From Streptomyces showdoensis (GTDB taxonomy: Bacteria > Actinomycetota > Actinomycetes > Streptomycetales > Streptomycetaceae): 64,000 nucleotides of DNA. Below the pieces are notes generated by a model that worked only from the letters and a program-made list of their open reading frames with translations, searched no databases and was not told the origin of the DNA. The translations under genes and the position numbers were made by a program. Positions 27,712 through 36,308 of this stretch are shown one piece after another. The stretch spans positions 2,599,501 through 2,663,500 of the forward strand of contig NZ_BAAAXG010000026.1 of NCBI RefSeq assembly GCF_039535475.1, given 5' to 3'. Each line of letters opens with the position of its first letter. The first letter of the stretch is position 1.

Positions 27712-28071
27712 ATGGAGCAGGTGAACCTTCTGGTCGGCGACGACGTGCTCGATCTCGCCGACGCCCGCGGGGTCGGTGTCGAGGAGCTCGTCGGGCTCGC
27801 CCTGCGGCGGTACGTCGAGGAGGAGGGCGAGAGCGCCTACGGCGAGGTGTACGAGCAGGCCGCCGTGCTGCTGCACGGGATCGCCGCGAACCATCCGTTC
27901 GTCGACGGGAACAAGCGGGCCGCCTGGCTGTCCGCCGCCGTCTTCCTCGCGGTCAACGGGATCGATCTCGGCGATGTCGATCTTGATCGCGCGTATGCCC
28001 TGGTCATCGATGTGGCCGGGGGAGAAGTCGACGACGTCGCGGTGATCGCGGACCGCTTGCGGGGGTTGTGA
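27712..28071 (+). CDS. Doc/Fic-type toxin-like protein, no antitoxin seen
   Basis: A 119-aa death-on-curing (Doc) family protein. The Fic-fold active-site motif HPFVDGNKRAAW is present (His at about residue 62), matching HxFx(D/E)GNxR. Doc proteins phosphorylate EF-Tu, while classical Fic proteins AMPylate; with GN rather than AN, either reaction is possible. Upstream helices (YGEVYEQAAVLLHGIAANHPF) are typical of Doc. A Phd-type antitoxin normally precedes doc, but here only repeats are found before it. A helicase gene starts 108 nt downstream. Confidence 0.87.
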   Translation: MEQVNLLVGDDVLDLADARGVGVEELVGLALRRYVEEEGESAYGEVYEQAAVLLHGIAANHPFVDGNKRAAWLSAAVFLAVNGIDLGDVDLDRAYALVIDVAGGEVDDVAVIADRLRGL

Positions 28072-28179
28072 GGACCGTCTCAAGGGGGGGCGCCACGGCC
28101 CCGATCGGGGTGGGTCGAGGAGGTCTCACCGGTAAGGTGGCCCGGTTGTCATATCTGGACGAGCGTCGAACCGGAGACC

Positions 28180-29970
28180 GTGACTACTACCGCCTCCTCC
28201 TCCCATCACCTTTCTCCCGCCTTCCCCGGCCGTGCCCCCTGGGGTACCGCCAACAAGCTGCGAGCCTGGCAGCAGGGCGCGATGGAGAAGTACATCCAGG
28301 AGCAGCCCCGTGACTTCCTCGCGGTCGCCACGCCGGGCGCCGGCAAGACCACCTTCGCACTGACCCTCGCGTCCTGGCTGCTGCACCACCACGTGGTGCA
28401 GCAGATCACCGTCGTCGCGCCCACCGAGCACCTGAAGAAGCAGTGGGCCGCCGCCGCGGCGCGGATAGGGATCAAGCTGGACCCGGACTACAGCGCCGGG
28501 CCGCTCAGCAAGGAGTACGACGGGGTCGCCATCACCTACGCCGGCGTCGGTGTGCGGCCCATGCTCCACCGCAACCGCTGCGAGCAGCGCAAGACCCTCG
28601 TCATCCTCGACGAGATCCACCACGCCGGAGACTCCAAGTCCTGGGGCGAGGCCTGCCTGGAGGCCTTCGAGCCCGCCACCCGGCGGCTCGCCCTGACCGG
28701 TACGCCCTTCCGGTCCGACACGAACCCGATCCCCTTCGTCACGTACGAGGAGGGGAACGACGGGATCCGCAGGTCCTCGGCCGACTACACTTACGGCTAC
28801 GGGAACGCCCTCGGCGACGGGGTCGTCCGGCCGGTCATCTTCCTCAGCTACAGCGGCAACATGCGCTGGCGCACCAAGGCCGGTGACGAGGTCGCCGCCC
28901 GGCTCGGCGAGCCGATGACCAAGGACGCCGTCTCCCAGGCCTGGCGCACCGCCCTCGACCCGCGCGGCGACTGGATGCCCAACGTGCTGCGCGCGGCCGA
29001 CCAGCGGCTCACCGAGGTCCGGAAGTCGATCCCGGACGCCGGCGGGCTGGTCATCGCCTCCGATCAGGACTCGGCGCGGTCCTACGCCAAGCTGATCCGG
29101 GAGATCACCGGGACCAAGGCGACCGTCGTGCTCTCGGACGACGCCGGCGCCTCCGGCCGCATCGACGAGTACAGCGACAGCACCGACCGGTGGATGGTCG
29201 CCGTCCGGATGGTGTCCGAGGGCGTCGACGTGCCGCGGCTGGCCGTCGGCGTGTACGCGACGACCATCTCGACGCCGCTGTTCTTCGCGCAGGCCGTCGG
29301 GCGTTTCGTGCGATCCCGCAGGCGCGGCGAGACCGCGTCCGTGTTCCTTCCGACCATCCCGAGCCTCCTCGGCTTCGCCACCGAGATGGAGGTCGAGCGC
29401 GACCACGTCCTCGACCGGCCCAAGAAGGAGGGCGAGGAGGACCCGTACGCCGAGTCCGAGAAGGAGCTGGCCGAGGCCGAGAAGCAGCAGGACGAGGACA
29501 CCGGCGAGCAGGACATGCTGCCCTTCGAGGCGCTGGAGTCCGACGCCGTCTTCGACCGGGTGCTCTACAACGCCGCCGAGTTCGGCATGCAGGCCCACCC
29601 GGGCAGCGAGGAGGAGCAGGACTACCTCGGGATTCCCGGGCTCCTGGAGCCCGACCAGGTGCAGCTGCTGCTGCAGAAGCGGCAGGCCCGGCAGATCGCC
29701 CACAGCCGCAAGCGGCCGGACACCGAGGCGGACCTGCTGGAGCTTCCGGCCGAGCGGCGGCCCGTGGTTTCCCACAAGGAGCTGCTGGAGCTGAGGAAGC
29801 AGCTCAACACGATGGTCGGCGCGTACGTCCACCAGAGCGGCAAGCCGCACGGCGTGATCCACACCGAGCTGCGGCGGGTGTGCGGCGGGCCGCCGAGCGC
29901 CGAGGCCACCGCCGGGCAGATCCGCGAGCGGATCAAGAAGGTGCAGGAGTGGGCCACCCGGATGCGGTGA
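28180..29970 (+). CDS. DEAD/DEAH-box superfamily 2 helicase
   Basis: A 596-aa SF2 helicase of a type conserved in Streptomyces. The Walker A motif is ATPGAGKTT (about 49-57), DEIHHAG is the DEAH-type box, TGTPF is motif III, and QAVGRFVRSRRRG is motif VI. Residues 420-455 are a highly charged Glu/Lys-rich insertion (KKEGEEDPYAESEKELAEAEKQQDED). The C-terminal part (HKELLELRKQLNTMVGAYVHQSGKPHGVIH) is specific to this group. The start is GTG 28180 with CCGGAG upstream. A nucleic-acid substrate is expected; the cellular role is unknown to me. A strong hairpin follows. Confidence 0.9.
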   Translation: MTTTASSSHHLSPAFPGRAPWGTANKLRAWQQGAMEKYIQEQPRDFLAVATPGAGKTTFALTLASWLLHHHVVQQITVVAPTEHLKKQWAAAAARIGIKLDPDYSAGPLSKEYDGVAITYAGVGVRPMLHRNRCEQRKTLVILDEIHHAGDSKSWGEACLEAFEPATRRLALTGTPFRSDTNPIPFVTYEEGNDGIRRSSADYTYGYGNALGDGVVRPVIFLSYSGNMRWRTKAGDEVAARLGEPMTKDAVSQAWRTALDPRGDWMPNVLRAADQRLTEVRKSIPDAGGLVIASDQDSARSYAKLIREITGTKATVVLSDDAGASGRIDEYSDSTDRWMVAVRMVSEGVDVPRLAVGVYATTISTPLFFAQAVGRFVRSRRRGETASVFLPTIPSLLGFATEMEVERDHVLDRPKKEGEEDPYAESEKELAEAEKQQDEDTGEQDMLPFEALESDAVFDRVLYNAAEFGMQAHPGSEEEQDYLGIPGLLEPDQVQLLLQKRQARQIAHSRKRPDTEADLLELPAERRPVVSHKELLELRKQLNTMVGAYVHQSGKPHGVIHTELRRVCGGPPSAEATAGQIRERIKKVQEWATRMR

Positions 29971-30450
29971 CGCCGCCGGGACCCGGCGCGCGGGCCGGCC
30001 GGACGCGGTGACGCCGCGGGTGCGGCCCCGCGCAGGGGTGGGCCCCGACCACGGCCGAGAGGCCCGTACACAGGCTGTGTACGGGCCTCTCGGCTGTCCC
30101 GGGGGATCGGGACGCCGCAACGAGGACCGGCCCCCACGGTCGGGCCCCGTGCACTTCCACGCTACGGGCGGCCCGTGGGTGTCCTTGTCCTCCAAAGTCC
30201 CCAGTTCGGCCGACTTAGGTCCCGAACCGCCCGTATCCGGTCGCACGCGCCCGGATTCTGGACGAGGTCTTCCGCTGAGCGGAGCAGGTCGCTACTGTCC
30301 CGGCTCAAGCAAACGCCCCGTGGCAGCGCCGCCGCGGAGCGCAGCCGGTGTGCCCGTCCTGCCGGCGGCCTCTGACGTGCGTCGCCGATGGGACCGGTGC
30401 CGCAGCCCTCGTACGAGTCCGCTGTCACTCACTCCGAAGGAGAGGGCGTC
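29971..30450 (+). other. 480-nt intergenic region with terminator, otherwise no gene
   Basis: It holds the hairpin at 30055-30093. The rest probably contains the IclR gene promoter and leader. Open frames on both strands lack start signals or recognisable domains. Confidence 0.5.
30055..30093 (+). terminator. Perfect 19-bp hairpin after helicase gene
   Basis: Arms 30055-30073 and 30075-30093 are exact reverse complements (CCGAGAGGCCCGTACACAG and its complement) around one base, 85 nt after the helicase stop. Confidence 0.85.
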
Positions 30451-31092
30451 GTGACCGCGGAGACCTCCCAGACGCTCGACCGGGGACTCAGAGTCCTCAA
30501 ACTGCTTGCCGACACCGACCACGGCCTGACCGTCACCGAGTTGTCCAACCGACTCGGTGTCAACCGGACCGTCGTCTACCGTCTGCTCGCCACGCTCGAA
30601 CAGCACGCCCTCGTCCGCCGCGACCTGGGTGGCCGCGCCCGGGTCGGGCTCGGCGTGCTCCGGCTCGGCCGCCAGGTCCATCCGCTGGTGCGGGAGGCCG
30701 CGCTGCCCGCGCTGCGCTCGCTCGCCGAGGACATAGGAGCGACGGCCCACCTGACGCTGGTCGACGGGGCGGAAGCGCTCGCGGTCGCCGTCGTCGAGCC
30801 GACCTGGACCGACTACCACGTGGCCTACCGGGCCGGTTTCCGGCACCCGCTGGACCGTGGGGCGGCCGGGCGCGCCATCCTCGCCGCCCGGCTGGGCGAG
30901 CTCATAGAACCGGGCTTCACCCTCACCCACGGCGAGCTGGAGGCCGGCGCGAGCGGGGCCGCGGCGCCGCTGGTCGGGGTCACCGGGATCGAGGGCAGCG
31001 TCGGGGTCGTCATGCTGTCGGACGCCGTTCCGGAGCGGGTGGGCCCGCGCGTGGTCGACGCGGCCCGGGAGGTCGCCGACGCGCTGCGCTAG
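30451..31092 (+). CDS. IclR family transcriptional regulator
   Basis: A 213-aa IclR-type regulator. An N-terminal winged helix (LDRGLRVLKLLADTDHGLTVTELSNRLGVNRTVVYRLLATLE) is followed by the effector domain (REAALPALRSLAEDIGATAHLTLVDG ... PLDRGAAGRAILA). GAAGGAGAG upstream supports GTG 30451 (MTAETSQ) over an in-frame ATG at 30388. No adjacent catabolic operon reveals its target; the peptidase gene downstream is separated by 300 nt of repeats. Confidence 0.9.
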   Translation: MTAETSQTLDRGLRVLKLLADTDHGLTVTELSNRLGVNRTVVYRLLATLEQHALVRRDLGGRARVGLGVLRLGRQVHPLVREAALPALRSLAEDIGATAHLTLVDGAEALAVAVVEPTWTDYHVAYRAGFRHPLDRGAAGRAILAARLGELIEPGFTLTHGELEAGASGAAAPLVGVTGIEGSVGVVMLSDAVPERVGPRVVDAAREVADALR

Positions 31093-31093
31093 G

Positions 31094-31292
31094 CCCTGTC
31101 GCCCGCGTCGAGCCCGCGTCGGGCCCGCGTCAGGCCGGAGCAGGCCGTGATCAGGCGGCATCAGACCGGAGCGGTCTGGATCAGGCCGGAGCGCGCCGGA
31201 GCAGGCCGGCGCGCGAGCTGGAGCAGGCCGCATCAGGCAGCATCAGGCCGGCGCGCGAGCTGGAGCAGGCCGCATCAGCCCGCATCAGGCCC
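31094..31292 (+). repeat. ATCAGGC-rich repeats with a duplicated 35-mer
   Basis: The region between the IclR and Lon-like genes contains many GCATCAGGC/GATCAGGC words. A 35-nt segment is duplicated exactly at 31202-31236 and 31244-31278 (period 42). It begins CAGGCCGGCGCGCGAGCTGG. No gene is supported here. Confidence 0.85.
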
Positions 31293-31380
31293 GATCGGCC
31301 CGTGGCGTCGTCGAGCCGCGGGTCGGGCGTCGCGGGCACGGCCCCCGGCCCGCGGAGCGTCCGCCCGCGGGCGGGCCCAG

Positions 31381-31386
31381 TAGATT
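31381..31386 (+). promoter_or_regulatory. -10 element for probable leaderless transcript
   Basis: TAGATT followed by six bases and GTG at 31393. No Shine-Dalgarno sequence is present; transcription would begin at the start codon. Confidence 0.5.
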
Positions 31387-31392
31387 GGGGGC

Positions 31393-32187
31393 GTGTTCTC
31401 CAGCCTCTCGCGTCCTCGTGCGCTCGCGCTCTGTGCCGTCCCCGTCGTCGCGCTCTTCGCCGTCGCCGGGCTCGCGCCGCTGCCGTTCTCGATCGCGCAG
31501 CCCGGGACGACCGCCGATGTGCTCGGCAAGGACAAGGGCCGCGAGGTGATCACCGTCAGCGGCGTCCCGGTCCGGGAGACCGAGGGGCAGCTGCGGATGA
31601 CGACGATCCTGGCGACCGGTCCCTCGGAGGACATCGACCTCGGCGAGGTGGCCGACGCCTGGTTCCGTACGGACCGGGCGGTGCTGCCGCGCGAGTCGGT
31701 CTACCCGTCGGGCAAGTCCGACAAGGAGATCGAGGAGCGCAACCTCGGGCAGATGAAGGAGTCGCAGGACGCGGCCTCCCTCGCCGCCCTCGGCTATCTG
31801 AAGCTGGACCCGAAGAAGGTCACGGTGCAGCTGCACCTCGCCGACGTCGGCGGGCCCAGCGCGGGGCTGCTGTTCTCCCTCGGCATCGTCGACAAGATCG
31901 ACGGGGACGGCGACGGCGGCGACCTCACCGGCGGCCGGACCGTCGCCGGTACGGGCACGATCACGCCCGACGGCAAGGTCGGCGCGGTCGGCGGGGTCTC
32001 CCTGAAGACGCAGGCCGCCGCGCGGGACGGGGCCACCGTCTTCCTCGTGCCGAAGGACGAGTGCTCCCAGGCGCAGGCCGCGCTGCCGAAGGGGCTGCGC
32101 CTGGTGCCGGTCACCGCGCTCAGCGACGCGGTGTCGTCCCTGCGGGCCCTGGAGCAGGGGCAGGACTCGAAGGTTCCGAGCTGCTGA
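31393..32187 (+). CDS. Lon-type (S16) extracytoplasmic peptidase lacking PDZ
   Basis: A 264-aa protein resembling the YlbL family. A signal anchor (ALALCAVPVVALFAVAGLAPLPF) is followed by the YlbL-type N-terminal region (VYPSGKSDKEIEERNLGQMKESQDAASLAALGYL) and directly by the S16 peptidase domain. The catalytic dyad is visible as Ser156 in GGPSAGLLFSLG and Lys205 in GGVSLKTQAA. The PDZ domain normally found between these parts is missing. The peptidase domain would lie outside the membrane. Its 3' end overlaps the convergent MFS gene by 68 nt. Confidence 0.88.
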   Translation: MFSSLSRPRALALCAVPVVALFAVAGLAPLPFSIAQPGTTADVLGKDKGREVITVSGVPVRETEGQLRMTTILATGPSEDIDLGEVADAWFRTDRAVLPRESVYPSGKSDKEIEERNLGQMKESQDAASLAALGYLKLDPKKVTVQLHLADVGGPSAGLLFSLGIVDKIDGDGDGGDLTGGRTVAGTGTITPDGKVGAVGGVSLKTQAAARDGATVFLVPKDECSQAQAALPKGLRLVPVTALSDAVSSLRALEQGQDSKVPSC

Positions 32188-33424
32188 CCTCCGGCTGCCC
32201 CGCGGGGCGGTCCATGGCCTTCCAGGAGGGCAGGACCAGCGGGGCGAGCGTGGCCAGGAAGTAGACGCCGGCGAAGGAGAGCAGGGCCGTGGTGATCCCG
32301 GCCCGCTCGACCAGGTAGCCGGCCGCCAGGCCGCCGAGCGGGGTGGTGAGCAGCACGCCGGCCGTGCTCGCTCCGCCGACGCGGCTGCGGAGCTCCTCGG
32401 GGACGGTCTCGTAGAAGACCGTGGAGAGGATCGGGTTGAGCACCCCGGCGCCGAGCCCGCCGAGCGCCATCGTCACGAGCAGGGGCGGCGTGGTGTCCGT
32501 GAGGGCCGCGATCACGTACGAGGGGGCTCCGGCGAGCAGGAAGCCGACGGCGAGGACCGGGCGGCGCGGGAAGCGGTGGCCCACCGCCCCGTACAGCAGC
32601 GCGCCGAGCAGGGCGCAGCCGCCGAAGACGGCGACGAGCAGGCCGATGGCGGCCGAGCCGCCGAGCTCCTCCCGGGCGTGCACGGGGAGCAGGACCGCGT
32701 TCCAGCTCTGGCCCAGGCCGTTGGTGACCATCACCATCAGGTTGATGCCGAGCAGCAGCGGGGTGTGCACCAGGAACGAGTACCCCGCGCGCAGGTCGGA
32801 GCGGTAGGCGGCGGCGGAGAGCGGCGGGGCGTCGCGGAGCGGCTCGGCGGAGGGGACGCCGCGGAGGCCGGCGAGGACGAGCAGCGCGGAGGCCCCGAAG
32901 GTGACGGCGTCCAGGTAGAGGACCGTGTCCGCGCCGATGAGGGCGACGAGGACGCCGGCCAGGGCGGCGCCGGTCATGCGGGCGCCCCGGGAGACGGCGT
33001 CGTACAGGCTGGCGGCCCGGGCCAGCGGGGTGCCGGCGTGGCGGGCGAGGTCGGGGATGAGGACGTGGCGGGCGGTCTCGCCGGGGGCGTGGAAGAGGCC
33101 GGTGACGGCCATCAGCGCGCACAGCATCCAGAACTGCAGCAGGCCGGCCCGGTTGAGCAGCGGGATGGCGGCGAGCGCCAGGGCGCAGACGAGGTCGGAG
33201 GCGACGGAGACCCGGCGGCGGCCGATCCGGTCGATGACCGGGCCGCCGAAGATCGCGGAGACGACGACCGGCACGGCGGCGAAGAAGGCGACCAGGCCGG
33301 CCTTCCCGGGGCTTCCCGTGGTCTCCAGGGCGAACCACGGGACGCCGATGAGGGTGAGCGAATTGCCGCTGATGGAGATGGCGTTGGCGGCCAGGACGGT
33401 GGCCAGTGGTGTGCGCGCTCGCAC
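32120..33424 (-). CDS. MFS transporter
   Basis: A 434-aa, 12-segment major facilitator similar to drug/enterobactin-type exporters. It begins ATVLAANAISISGNSLTLIGVPWFALETTGSP and has the loop 2-3 motif GPVIDRIGRRRV. The C-terminal 30 residues are a soluble Ser/Pro/Ala tail. The start is GTG 33424 with GGGGGG upstream. It is the third gene of an operon with an ArsR-type regulator and a 65-aa protein, a common arrangement for regulated efflux. The 3' end runs into the convergent Lon-like gene. Confidence 0.9.
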   Translation of the reverse strand: MRARTPLATVLAANAISISGNSLTLIGVPWFALETTGSPGKAGLVAFFAAVPVVVSAIFGGPVIDRIGRRRVSVASDLVCALALAAIPLLNRAGLLQFWMLCALMAVTGLFHAPGETARHVLIPDLARHAGTPLARAASLYDAVSRGARMTGAALAGVLVALIGADTVLYLDAVTFGASALLVLAGLRGVPSAEPLRDAPPLSAAAYRSDLRAGYSFLVHTPLLLGINLMVMVTNGLGQSWNAVLLPVHAREELGGSAAIGLLVAVFGGCALLGALLYGAVGHRFPRRPVLAVGFLLAGAPSYVIAALTDTTPPLLVTMALGGLGAGVLNPILSTVFYETVPEELRSRVGGASTAGVLLTTPLGGLAAGYLVERAGITTALLSFAGVYFLATLAPLVLPSWKAMDRPAGQPEVSSSEPSSPAPAPGPAGTTPRR

Positions 33425-33472
33425 GGTGTTTCCCCCCGGTTGTGGCTGTGCGGACAGCGGATGAGGCGCGGG

Positions 33473-33670
33473 TCAGGCGGTGGCGCAGCCCGTGTGCCGC
33501 TGCGGGACGGCGAGCTTCAGGCCGAACTCGACGAGCGTCCAGCCGAGCCGGACGCGGACCGGGGTGGCGGGGGTGCGCGGGGCGGCCCAGGCGGGACGGG
33601 CGGCGGCCGCGGCCCCGTGGAGTTCGGCGGCGGTCAGGCCGTGCAGGACGAGGTGGGCGTCGGCGTGCAT
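33473..33670 (-). CDS. Small hypothetical protein, 65 aa
   Basis: A 65-aa protein (MHADAHLVLHGLTAAELHGAAAAARP...) between the ArsR regulator and the MFS gene. GAAAGG lies at a proper distance before ATG 33670. Small His/Ala/Leu-rich proteins of this look occur near ArsR/MFS pairs in Streptomyces, as I recall, but no function is known. Gaps of 28 and 48 nt to its neighbours fit an operon. Confidence 0.6.
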   Translation of the reverse strand: MHADAHLVLHGLTAAELHGAAAAARPAWAAPRTPATPVRVRLGWTLVEFGLKLAVPQRHTGCATA

Positions 33671-33698
33671 GGGGTGTCTGCCTTTCGTGGGGACGGGG

Positions 33699-34328
33699 TC
33701 AGTTCTCGCCGTGCTGGGGGAAGGCGTGGAGGTGCATCCGGATGCGCTGGCTGTCGGGGGCCTCGCGGTCCTCGCTGTCCCGGTACTCGTTGATGAGGGC
33801 GTGCAGCCGCGCGTCGAGCTCGCGCAGCCGCTCGGGGCTCAGGTGGAGCGTGAAGTCGCTCATGTCGGAGGCGCCGAGCCAGGCGTCGGCCCACTGGTGC
33901 CGGGTGCCCAGGTAGGTGTTGAGCTCCTGGGTGTGGATGGTCGCTATCTCGTGGAGGTAGACCTCGACGGCGCCCTGGACCTCGGGGTCCGGGTTCTCGT
34001 ACAGGGCCTCGTCGAAGGTCGTGCCCTGCGCCGCCGCCTTCCACCAGCGCTCCCGGCCCTTGCCGCGCTCCGGGTCGTCCTCGACGAAGCCGTGGGCGGC
34101 GAGCTGGCGCAGGTGGTAGCTGGTGGCGCCGCTGGACTCGCCGAGCCGCTCGGCGAGCTGGGAGGCGGTGGCGGGGCCGTGGTGGCGCAGGGCGCGCAGC
34201 AGCTGGATGCGCAGGGGGTGGGCGAGTCCGCGCAGGGAGCGCGGGTCGAGCACCCTGCTGGCCGGCGCCGCGGGCTGCTCGTCGGGGGTGGCTGCGGAGG
34301 AGTGCTCCGGCTCGGGCTTCTCGGGCAT
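33699..34328 (-). CDS. ArsR-type winged-helix transcriptional regulator
   Basis: A 209-aa regulator. The HTH spans about 30-105 (LRGLAHPLRIQLLRALRHHGPATASQLAERLGESSGATSYHLRQLAAHGFVE), followed by the wing (DPERGKGRERWWKAA). The C-terminal helical domain (EVYLHEIATIHTQELNTYLG) is found in ArsR-like regulators without metal sites; no Cys metal motif is present. ATG 34328 is only 12 nt from a 23-bp inverted repeat that is probably its operator. It heads the regulator/65-aa/MFS operon. Confidence 0.9.
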   Translation of the reverse strand: MPEKPEPEHSSAATPDEQPAAPASRVLDPRSLRGLAHPLRIQLLRALRHHGPATASQLAERLGESSGATSYHLRQLAAHGFVEDDPERGKGRERWWKAAAQGTTFDEALYENPDPEVQGAVEVYLHEIATIHTQELNTYLGTRHQWADAWLGASDMSDFTLHLSPERLRELDARLHALINEYRDSEDREAPDSQRIRMHLHAFPQHGEN

Positions 34329-34340
34329 GACTCCACCGTA

Positions 34341-34393
34341 GAGTTGCAAAGGACTCTCTGCAAGGGTTTTTTGCAGAGAGTCCTTTGCAACTC
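34341..34393 (-). promoter_or_regulatory. 23-bp perfect inverted repeat, probable ArsR operator
   Basis: Arms at 34341-34363 and 34371-34393 are exact reverse complements around a 7-nt GGGTTTT loop. Each arm is bounded by TTGCA and TGCAA, so four half-sites are present (two read TTGCAAAG). The AT-rich segment stands out from its surroundings and lies just before the ArsR start, which fits autoregulation. As a terminator for the Lrp gene it lacks a U tract. Confidence 0.7.
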
Positions 34394-34437
34394 CTCGCCG
34401 TCCGTCCACGGGTGGGCCGAGGCGTCGGCCGGTCGCC

Positions 34438-34917
34438 TCAGCGCGGTACGTCGTCCTCCGCGGCCTGCTCCACCAGCGGGATGATCCGCAGCGGGACCGG
34501 GTTCTCCATGACGATCGCCGTCGAGGCGCGCACGATGCCCTCGAAGCCGACGACCCGGTCGATCACCCGCTGGAGGTCCGCGTTGGACCGGGCCACCAGC
34601 CGGCACAGCATGTCCCCGTGGCCGGTGGTGGTGTGCAGCTCCAGGACCTCCGGGACGGTCGCCAGGTGGCCCCGGACGTCCGCGCCCTGGCCCTGCTTGA
34701 TCTCCAGCGTCGCGAAGGCTGTGACCGGGTAGCCGAGCGCCGCGGGGTCGACCTGGGGGCCGAAGCCGCGGATCACCCCGTTCGACTGGAGCCGGTCCAG
34801 CCGTGCCTGCACCGTGCCGCGGGCCACGCCGAGGCGGCGGGAGGCCTCCAGGACCCCGATCCGGGGCTCCTCGGCGAGGAGCACGATGAGCCGTCCGTCC
34901 AGATGATCGATCGCCAT
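34438..34917 (-). CDS. Lrp/AsnC family transcriptional regulator
   Basis: A 159-aa regulator. The N-terminal HTH is MAIDHLDGRLIVLLAEEPRIGVLEASRRLGVARGTVQARLDRLQ, and the C-terminal RAM effector domain contains LGYPVTAFATLEI and TTGHGDMLCRLVARS, the usual amino-acid-binding region. AGGAGG precedes ATG 34917. It is divergent from hppD with 121 nt between the starts, suggesting that it controls tyrosine catabolism, with tyrosine or a related amino acid as a likely effector (inference). Confidence 0.92.
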   Translation of the reverse strand: MAIDHLDGRLIVLLAEEPRIGVLEASRRLGVARGTVQARLDRLQSNGVIRGFGPQVDPAALGYPVTAFATLEIKQGQGADVRGHLATVPEVLELHTTTGHGDMLCRLVARSNADLQRVIDRVVGFEGIVRASTAIVMENPVPLRIIPLVEQAAEDDVPR

Positions 34918-34984
34918 GGCGGCCTCCTGATGGTCATCATGTACAAGTCGCTCGCCGATGGTGGCCCATCACTGGGCAGATTGA

Positions 34985-36184
<1,200 letters not shown>

Positions 36185-36204
36185 CGGCTGCCGACCTCAC
36201 ACGA

Positions 36205-36245
36205 GGGGCCCGGCCCGGGTGACCGATCCCGGGGCCGGGCCCTTC
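36205..36245 (+). terminator. GC-rich hairpin after hppD
   Basis: GGGGCCCGGCCCGGG and the matching CCCGGGGCCGGGCCC flank TGACCGAT, with one bulged base, 20 nt after the hppD stop. Confidence 0.75.
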
Positions 36246-36308
36246 CCCACGTCCCGGGCGGCCACGGGGGAGCCGCCCGGGACCCCAGGGCTCCGGGACC
36301 CCGGGGCC

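Noticed and set aside
27403..28083. Minus-strand open frame over the repeats and doc
   Set aside because: It is mostly translated repeat (Gly/Arg/Pro) and antisense to doc.
28068..28313. Short ORF overlapping the helicase start
   Set aside because: Different frame from the conserved helicase, with no start signal.
34341..34393. Terminator for the Lrp/AsnC gene
   Set aside because: It could form a hairpin, but it lacks a U tract, is AT-rich and adjoins the ArsR start; an operator fits better.
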